Part shown: one piece after another, positions 57,543 to 64,000 of the stretch | How the letters are laid out: the number at the start of each line of letters is the position of its first letter | How positions within the stretch are numbered: position 1 is the stretch's first letter | NCBI RefSeq assembly: GCF_000003195.3 | Contig: NC_012872.2 | Location: 1,364,001-1,428,000, forward strand | Source: Sorghum bicolor | Taxonomy: Eukaryota; Streptophyta; Magnoliopsida; Poales; Poaceae | DNA length: 64,000 nucleotides | Reading direction: 5' to 3' | The notes under the pieces: model-generated | The model's input: only the letters and a program-made list of their open reading frames with translations | Databases searched by the model: none | What the model was told of the DNA's origin: nothing | Position numbers and translations under genes: made by a program

Positions 57543-59196
57543 GGCATACTTTCTGCTCTGTTCACACTATTGACCCTTATGATGTGCTCTTATGTTGCTG
57601 CAGCATGGTTGTGGACAATGGAGCACCTGAAGCACCACATGCTGCTGCTACCGGTAGTGCTATGTCATCTGAGATGGCTGTGAGTCCCTCATCAGCGGCT
57701 TCAAGCAACCATGCTCCTTTTACGCCATCAGAGATACCAGGCATGACCATGGATGTATCAGCCCTAGACTCGGCATTTGGATCTGATGTGGGGAATCCTG
57801 GATCTCTGCAATTAGGACCAGATGGCTCATCAAGAGACTCTATTAGATCCTTAGGGCAGCTCTGGAATTTCAGCCTCTCTGATCTAACAGCAGATTTGAC
57901 GAGTTTGGGAGGTAAACCTTCTGGGTTGAGAAATTTACCATATGTTTTTTTGGTTAATCAGCACTGAAATCACTGAATTTATGAAGTTAACATTACTGAT
58001 ATTAGATTCAAAACTAAAAGGAAGAAGCACATTTTACTCCAGCAAGAGTCTGCTTAACCCCCTAAAGTTTGTTTTGGTTTAGTTTTTTGTAATTGAGGGG
58101 GTTACGTAGACTTTTTCCTTTTTTTCCCTGAAAGGGGTTTGGGGGGGGGGGGGGGGATCCCCACCTGATTAGTTCATTGATATTGGCCCAAACTGGCCCG
58201 ATTAGACTAACAAGAGGTTTTTCTTGTTTTAAAATTCATGTAGGTTCCTTTTTTTGAAATTATGTAGAACACCAAGTATCTGTTTTCTGTTCTAGGTCGT
58301 TGTACCATCCACAAAGTTGTGTGACTGCTGACCTTGCAGCACAACTTCAAGCCAAGGAACAGTGAGTAGAAGGGGGGACAGATACAAGAGTGCAGTCATT
58401 GATACAAGTTGATTTTGTTGCGAAAACCATGCAGACTTACATCCATGTTAGCAAAGCTGAGAAAGTTAGGCGCAAAATGTCAAAAATGGCCCAGTTTAAT
58501 AAAAGATGGGGGTTAAGTATATCAAAACATATATTAGGGGTTAGCTGACTCCAGCCATGCTTTAAGGGATTAAAATTAACTTATTGCATAATCTAAAGAT
58601 TTATATACTCTGCTTGATTGGATAATGTAGTGCTGCTGATTGTGGTAAATAAATACATTTGTACATTTGTGCATTAAAAAAAGAGAAAGAAAACAGAAAT
58701 AGGCTTTTAGAAATGCATTTGTATACCATGTTTTGAGAAAAATGCATTTGTATATTATAAAGGTGCATTGTTGTTTTCATGAAGTACATATGTTATTGGT
58801 AGAATCGTAAACCCACACATCTAGAGTGCTGAATACTTCAGTAATGATTTTTCCCCCAGAAGAATCAGCATTGTGGTAGACTGGTAGTAGCAATTCCTTT
58901 GTGTGTACACATGTATCCCCCTCTGATAAATGAAATATCTGCTCTATTCACAGCAGATTTGGACGTGTTGGAGAACTACACTGGCACCCCTTTCCTGCCT
59001 TCAGATTCAGACATTTTGCTTGATTCCCCAGACCAAGATGATATAGGTAACTTCGATTCTCATTCGATGTATGTTATCTCATTCAACACTTGTAGCAACC
59101 CTGCTGAATCGTCACCGTGCATGTCAATTCTTTTCTGCAGTCGAATATTTTGCTGACGCCATCAACGGGTCTCCGTCAGATGAAGAGAAATCATAG
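53060..59196 (+). CDS. Plant-specific TIGR01589-family protein ('plant protein 1589'), 362 aa, nine exons
   Basis: A non-coding first exon ends at 53170 (CCAG|GTATGC). Coding exons are 54403-54417 (exon from 54358), 54939-55103, 55192-55297, 55740-55922, 56550-56712, 57604-57911, 58954-59046 and 59141-59196. They sum to 1,089 nt with all phases consistent. After a Ser/Gln-rich N-terminus comes the family domain: VQNLIERCLQLYMNKGEVV, TLSTRARIEPGFTTLVWQKL, EENSEFFRAYYIRLKLKRQI and LFNHLLQHQYNLM (about residues 60-135). Then follow a Pro/Met-rich region, a Ser-rich region and an acidic C-terminus (DILLDSPDQDD, SPSDEEKS). No membrane segment or signal peptide is visible. The biochemical function of the family is not known to me; the acidic tail and low-complexity regions would suit a nuclear co-regulator, but this is only a guess. 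The gene has an upstream ORF, a duplicated donor and a NAGNAG acceptor (see findings). Confidence 0.88.
53256..53515 (+). pseudogene. Fragment of an NCL-type Na+/Ca2+ exchanger gene (first exon) inside intron 1
   Basis: Sense-strand frames read LLLSLLAAAAYGRLISDGAP then, after a frameshift near 53390, EEKCEQSYGFLPCTTTVLG, and after another near 53450, FLVLAYGFLMYKAATYLS. This matches the N-terminal part of plant NCL-type EF-hand sodium/calcium exchangers as I recall them (signal-like start, CEQ.YGFLPC motif, first membrane helix). Two frameshifts and loss of the remaining protein make it a pseudogene fragment. It lies in the first intron of the TIGR01589 gene, between the non-coding exon (ends 53170) and the next exon (54358), and downstream sequence does not continue the exchanger. 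Confidence 0.7.
54240..54258 (+). repeat. G19 homopolymer in intron
   Basis: Nineteen G in a row in an intron of the TIGR01589 gene, preceded by a T run. Confidence 0.9.
54389..54406 (+). promoter_or_regulatory. Upstream ORF overlapping the start codon by ATGA
   Basis: In the exon that carries the start, ATG 54389 opens a five-codon ORF (MYNLQ) whose TGA (54404-54406) overlaps the main ATG (54403-54405). The arrangement permits termination-reinitiation and probably lowers translation of the main frame. Confidence 0.6.
55284..55376 (+). repeat. Tandem duplication spanning an exon end and its 5' splice site
   Basis: The block TTCACTACTTTAG|GTGACG (exon end plus donor) is followed 42 bp later by a second copy with an intact TTTAG|GTGACG, then by a third, partial TTCACTACC. 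The two donors are at 55297/55298 and 55339/55340. Confidence 0.85.
55379..55396 (+). repeat. C18 homopolymer in intron
   Basis: Eighteen C in a row directly after the splice-site duplication, in the same intron. Confidence 0.9.
56813..56988 (+). repeat. 89-bp tandem duplication in intron
   Basis: GAGTGGCTTTTCTGCCAATC... at 56813-56901 is repeated from 56902 with very few differences. It lies wholly within the intron between the exons ending 56712 and starting 57604. Confidence 0.9.
57047..57194. mobile_element. Stowaway-like MITE in intron, 148 bp
   Basis: Left CTCCATCCGTTCCAATCTAT and right TTTGAAACAGAGGGTGG are inverted, with TA on both sides (57045-57046 and 57195-57196). The inner arms (TTTCTAGATACACA / GTGTACCTAGAAAAG) pair as well. 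Confidence 0.8.
57522..57544 (+). repeat. G23 homopolymer in intron
   Basis: A run of T is followed by 23 G, about 60 bp before the acceptor at 57603. Confidence 0.9.
58141..58156 (+). repeat. G16 homopolymer in intron
   Basis: Sixteen G in the intron between the exons ending 57911 and starting 58954. Confidence 0.9.
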
Positions 59197-60561
59197 CTAA
59201 GCTATAGTTTCGTAGACGCCCCCATCCCCATGCATTCAGGTTCAGGCAGGGCTGTCGAGCCTGGTATCTCATGTAGCGTAGCTTGCTGCTCTCATGTAGT
59301 GTAAGCCTGCTGCAACGCCGCGGCAAATCTAACTGTGTATTTGGCTCGCGTGCCCCCTGTGCGGTGTTGATCCAGTAATTGGGCCTCTGCCACTAAAGAA
59401 TTTTGTAGTGGTTAATTAAAATCCTCTAATTCTTTGGAATAAGTAGTTGGGATGGCCAGATAGTAGTGTTGCTGGCTAGGTATGCTTCTGGATGCAAAGC
59501 TCACAGCTGGTGACTCTGAAACCACAGGAACTCTTTTTTTGTATTTTCTGCATAAGTAAACAGTTGGTACGGGTTCACTCCCTTGTGTTGCCTCTCACAG
59601 TTGTACGTCGCACAGGAATGGTCTAGCGTAGAAAGTTTAGCTTCTGGTTTGGACAGGGTTTTCAGTATCTTAAAACAATGTCTGAGCTGAATTTGAACTT
59701 TGCTGGTGTTGCAACCGTTGGCAAAATGAGTATGGAGTGGTACTTCAAAGATTTGGTGTTTGTGCTCTCTAGCTGCCGGGCTCTCTTGGCGACTGATGGT
59801 TGGATGAGCTAGCCGCCGTGGTTTTTTCTTTTTTGGTGTACTTTGGGATTTTGTTTCAGGTAGGTTGGAACATGAACACAACACATATCAGTTGGAAGGT
59901 TTTAAGTTGACACATGTGGCGACTGGCGAGTATAAGCCTGTGACTGATGGCATCGCTAGGCCTCTCGGGTGTGTTTATTCGCTAATTGTAACACCAGATC
60001 ATCATCTACACGACTACATCGACGGCACCGGGCGTCCGGCGGGACAGGACAGATCGCGTGCGTCCGGGTCCCGTCCGTTTACGGCGCGTGAATCGGGGGG
60101 CGCGCCGCAGCCCGCAGGACGCAGCAGAAATCATGGCCGACCACCACGGGGCTCCGGGCGATCTGGAGTCCGGACGCGGCGGCGGCGTGATGCGGCCGTT
60201 TGGTTTCTGGAACCTTGGGCGGGCTCGGCTGGCAGCTTGCGCCCAAATCAGGGGGGATTTGGTTTGCCTGTCCGAGCCGGCGAGCCCTGCTCTCGCCACA
60301 GCGCAGTACTCCTACACTACACCAGTACTGGTGCATCGGCAGGCAGCTCCCACATCTGACGCGGCACTCAACACTAGCAGCTCCAAATGAGAAATGACAG
60401 CAATATACATATTTCACACCCTGCAGCTCACTTGGCTAAAAATCCATAACTGAAAGTATTGTTCGCTAATTTATCTGACAGATTTGGCAGATAAGCTTAA
60501 ACGAATAAAACGTCACTGTTGATCTCACTTTTCAGTGGTCACCGGTACATCCTTTCATTCA
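59197..60561. other. 3' flank of the TIGR01589 gene and intergenic DNA
   Basis: Contains the 3' untranslated region. A GC-rich block at 60000-60390 has an open frame from ATG 60133 (MADHHGAPGDLES) on the plus strand and another on the minus strand; neither is recognised. Confidence 0.4.
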
Positions 60562-60793
60562 GGCCTTGTTTAGTTCGCAAAATTTTTCAAGATTCCCCGT
60601 CACATCGAATCTTGCGGCACATGCATGGAGCATTAAATATATATAAAAACAAAAACTATTTGCACAGTTCATCTGTAAACCGCGAGATGAATCTTTTGAG
60701 CCTAGTTACTCTATAATTGGACAATGTTTGTCAAATAAAAACGAAAGTGCTACAGTGCCGTTTTTCACCAGTTTTTGCGAACTGAACAAGGCC
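60562..60793 (+). mobile_element. MITE, GGCCTTGTTTAGTTCC family, copy 7
   Basis: 232 bp, ends GGCCTTGTTTAGTTCGC and GCGAACTGAACAAGGCC, flanked by TCA (60559-60561 and 60794-60796). Confidence 0.9.
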
Positions 60794-62608
60794 TCAGCTG
60801 CTCTGCGAGGAGCAGGAGCTGCATGCATGCCTCAGCAAGCAAGCAAATTCTCCAAAGTGCGTGCGTGCTTGCAGCCGCACCAGAAAACCAGGCGTGCCTG
60901 CTTCCGGGCGCTACATCCGGAAAGTTGAAAAATTCAATCCAGACACCACACGCGCGGACGCACGGGATTGTGAAATGAAAAATGAGGAAATGTGAACCGG
61001 CCGGGCACGCCGGTGCAACGTACGTAGCGAGTGGGAGAGGTCACGTGCACTTCCTTCTCCGACGTCCGGACGCTCTCAGTAGCTAGTGTCATTTCTCATC
61101 ATCATTTCTATAATAGGCCGTCAGTGTCACTCTGCCGTCTAGGCAGGCGAAGCACGCAACGGCAACGCAACCGCAACGGATGGCAGTGGCACTTGGCACT
61201 TGCAGCGCGAGACGAGGCTGTGTTTCACCTGGCGTGGCGTACTGACCTAGCTAGCGCGCGCTACCGGGGCCTTGTCCGCCGGCCTGCACGCAGCACGCCT
61301 CGCGTCGTCCTCACGCGCCGTAAATACGTCCTCCCCGTAACCGTGAATCCACAAGATTTCCTCTGCATGTTTCCATCGCCTGTCTTCTGCATGCCGCGCA
61401 CCATAAATCGCTGCAGGTCCGCAGCGCGATTCAAGCGAGCCTGACAATGAATCATATCAGCAGTGTGCTAACGTGGTCAACCCAGACCACCAAGAATAGT
61501 CTGACGATCTAGTCCTGCTTGAGTCAACATACATACATATTCAACGCTCCCATATCCCCAGACCACCAGGAATAATTGTTGTTAGTTCTTGGCGCCAGGC
61601 CGGGCGTCCAACAGTGAGTGAAGACACAGGAATTATGCAGCGAAGTGTGGACCAAAGGCCTGTCGTCGATCGTCGCTTTCTTCCTTCCGTTTCCGTCTTT
61701 CAGAGCTCAGAGAAACGTACGGCCTCTTCTGTCTTCTGATGATCTCCTGATCCCCTCTGCATCTGCAGCTGCCAGCAGCCAAGTTTCATCAGTTTCTCGG
61801 AAATGGATTTGTTTCCCTGACGGGAGTGGGCAAAGAGCCAACAAGTTCAGAAGAAGATCACTCACTCCGTTCCATTCCTCTTCTAGCTTAGCTTTAGGCT
61901 CATCAGCTACGTTCAGTTCAGACGTATGAGCTCAGGTTTATCCGACAGATCAACCAGAAAAATGCACAAATCCGGTTCCGATGCAAGATCTTACTGTATT
62001 TCCAACCGGCGATAGCTAACTTCAGACGAGTGGTAGAGAATTCGTAATCCCTAACGTTAACACGTTTTTAATTACCCGGCGAAAAAAAAGTTTTTACCGT
62101 TGCCACTGCTAACTAACTCGGCGGCCTATCCCAACGTTTTTTTTAAAAAAAATCTTTTGCTTTTAACGTTAGGATTTTTTTTTAATTTGATTTGAAAAAA
62201 AGGTAACGTTAGTATTGAGTCGAGCAAATGGCGCATTTTACGGCCGTAAATGGCGGTCAGGCGTGGTGTGGCTTTCACTCCCAAGTTTCGCCTCAGAAAG
62301 AGTGCCTGGCTGGACTTCCGAATCATCGCAGGAGTTCAGCACAGTAGCCGTTGTCATCTTTCGCACAAATGCAACCAACCGTCTGCCAAAGATTTTGGAA
62401 GGATCACAGCAAGCAAATGACAAGCGCATCAGTAGCCTGGGAGGCTGGGACTGGTGCAAACTTCACTCCCTGAAACCAGGAGTCCGGGAGCACAAGCACA
62501 TACTTACGGACATACCATCAGCCTTGCCTTTGTGATGCAACAAAATTTTTCCTTTCCTCGCTTCATCGTCGTCGCCCTCTCGGCTTCTTCTTCCCCAGCG
62601 CTCCGTGC
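60794..62608. other. Intergenic and promoter-side DNA of the GH9 gene, no gene recognised
   Basis: Mixed composition with short frames of no recognisable content. The segment 62030-62220 is A/T-tract rich with repeated AACGTTA motifs. Confidence 0.45.
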
Positions 62609-62616
62609 TATAAATA
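62609..62616 (+). promoter_or_regulatory. TATA box of the GH9 gene
   Basis: TATAAATA, 120 bp upstream of the ATG at 62729; transcription likely starts near 62640. Confidence 0.8.
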
Positions 62617-62728
62617 CGCCCTCGTCTGCATCTACTGCCTCCACCCAAAACGGAGATCATCGCTGCCCATTGCGCCGTCGTCCCTTCCTTCCTTCCTTTC
62701 TCGGCTAGTTTCTGGGGCGCCCTCCGCC

Positions 62729-63931
62729 ATGGCCAGGGGAGGAGGACGAGGAGGCGGGGGATCGCGCGGCGCGGTGGTGGACTCCATGGCCGTCGTGCTT
62801 ATTGGCCTCGCCATGGCGCTCGCCGCCGCGACGACGCAAGTGGCGTCGGCCGCCGGGCACGACTACCGCCAGGCGCTGAGCAAGAGCATCCTCTACTTCG
62901 AGGCGCAGCGGTCCGGGCGGCTCCCCGGCAGCCAGAGGGTCTCCTGGCGCGCCGACTCCGGCCTGCGCGACGGCAAGGCCAACGGGGTACGCCGTACGCG
63001 TCACGGATCCGACCTGCTCTCCTTGTTCTTGGATACTTACCATCTTTGCGTGCACATGCACGTCCCGCGCGCATTTGTTTTCTTGGCATTTATTAGTAAT
63101 TTGGAAACAAATCATCAGCATTTTCTATATATAGCTCGATCGGCTACATATGATGGATACTAAAACCAGCATTGTTCCACTTAATTGCCATGGATTACAT
63201 TTACACCTGCCGTTATTTTTTTTTGGTCCAGGTGGATCTTGTGGGCGGCTACTACGACGCCGGCGACAACGTCAAGTTCGGCCTGCCGATGGCGTTCACG
63301 GTGACCATGATGTCGTGGAGCGTTCTCGAGTACGGCAAACAGATGGCGGCGGCCGGCGAGCTCGGCCACGCCGTCGAGGCCATTAAGTGGGGCACGGACT
63401 ACCTGGTCAAGGCGCACCCGGAGCCCAACGTCCTGTACGGAGAGGTGTGTTGGTTGGTTCCTCTACACCCCGCCGCGCCGCCTGGCTGACACGTCACGCT
63501 CTGCTTGCTTTGTCAACCCTCCCGTTTAATTCCATTCCATTCCATGATTCCATCACCTATTCACCTGCACCCTGCATGCATGCACTAGTCGTTGGGTAAC
63601 TTTTTCCTGTTCGCTAATAAACCATGACTACTGTTCGCTAATTTGGAGAAAACCATCGTTGAATGTGAGACAGATTTGACAGATAATCTGAAGCTAAAAA
63701 CACTGCTGATGATCTGTCACATGCATGCAGGTCGGCGATGGTGACTCGGACCACGACTGCTGGATGCGGCCGGAGGACATGACGACGAGCCGTCAGGCCT
63801 ACCGCCTTGACCCCCAGAACCCCGGCTCCGAACTCGCCGGGGAGACCGCGGCAGCAATGGCGGCGGCGTCGCTCGTGTTCCGCAGCTCCAACCCCGGCTA
63901 CGGCAACACTCTACTCCAGCACTCCAAGCAG
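62729..63931 (+). CDS. Endo-1,4-beta-glucanase, glycosyl hydrolase family 9 (secreted), first three exons
   Basis: Exons 62729-62986 (86 codons), 63232-63444 (71) and 63731-63931 (67), all phase 0 with GT-AG introns; the gene continues past the window. Residues 1-42 hold a Gly/Arg-rich start, a hydrophobic segment ([15 protein letters not shown]) and a probable cleavage after Ala-Ser-Ala-Ala. GH9 motifs follow: [53 protein letters not shown] (the DAGD aspartates are catalytic base candidates) and [13 protein letters not shown]. The enzyme hydrolyses beta-1,4-glucans in the cell wall. The N-terminal hydrophobic stretch looks like a signal peptide, so it is probably a secreted class B/C enzyme, not the membrane-anchored KORRIGAN class; the C-terminus, which would show a carbohydrate-binding module, is outside the window. 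Confidence 0.93.
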
Positions 63932-64000
63932 GTACGTATGGCGGAGACCAGGATCGACATGCATTGTACTTTGATGTCATATTCTCCAACAAGATTATTG

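Noticed and set aside
1..64000. CRISPR arrays, bacterial operons, tRNA or rRNA genes
   Set aside because: Nothing of this kind is visible; the sequence is plant nuclear DNA.

Overview
The window is plant nuclear DNA, most likely from an Andropogoneae grass close to Sorghum. Evidence: GT-AG split genes with GC-rich first exons, TATA boxes of the TATAAATA type, at least eight copies of a short transposon family with GGCCTTGTTTAGTTCC ends, and a gene-poor layout dominated by nested transposons. Species identity is an inference; no search was run.

Layout. 1-5,661: 3' half of a CACTA (En/Spm) DNA transposon with the end of a TNP2-type transposase (DUF4218/DUF4216), a TNP1-type gene (Transposase_24) and a repeat-rich 3' terminus. 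5,662-12,181: intergenic DNA with MITEs. 12,196-14,287: 5'-truncated LINE split by a 271-bp hAT-like element. 15,609-16,475: small three-exon gene for a stand-alone Inhibitor_I9 (subtilisin-propeptide-like) protein. 18,887-19,084: CACTA-type MITE. 19,454-24,828: decayed LINE whose endonuclease region carries an 892-bp TIR element. 25,417-37,820: LTR retrotransposon of the Ty3/gypsy Tat type with two 716-bp LTRs, gag-protease, pol with two RNase H domains, and on the opposite strand a split gene with a plant mobile domain (PMD). 37,869-39,455: Tourist-like MITE, a small secreted-type ORF and a CACTA remnant. 40,142-43,274 (minus): bS6-type organellar ribosomal protein with a 2.6-kb intron. 43,275-52,800: intergenic, MITE-rich. 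53,060-59,196: multi-exon gene for a 362-aa protein of the plant-specific TIGR01589 family ('plant protein 1589'), with a fragment of a Na+/Ca2+ exchanger (NCL) gene in its first intron. 62,609-end: first three exons of a secreted GH9 endo-1,4-beta-glucanase.

The four intact host genes (I9 protein, bS6, TIGR01589 protein, GH9) are unrelated in function and transcribed independently. The most unusual object is the Tat element: its antisense strand carries an apparently six-exon PMD gene with its own TATA box and splice sites, and the whole element is full of the hexamer GCCGAT/ATCGGC. Other points of note are a duplicated 5' splice site, a NAGNAG acceptor, an ATGA-overlapping upstream ORF and four long G/C homopolymers in the TIGR01589 gene.
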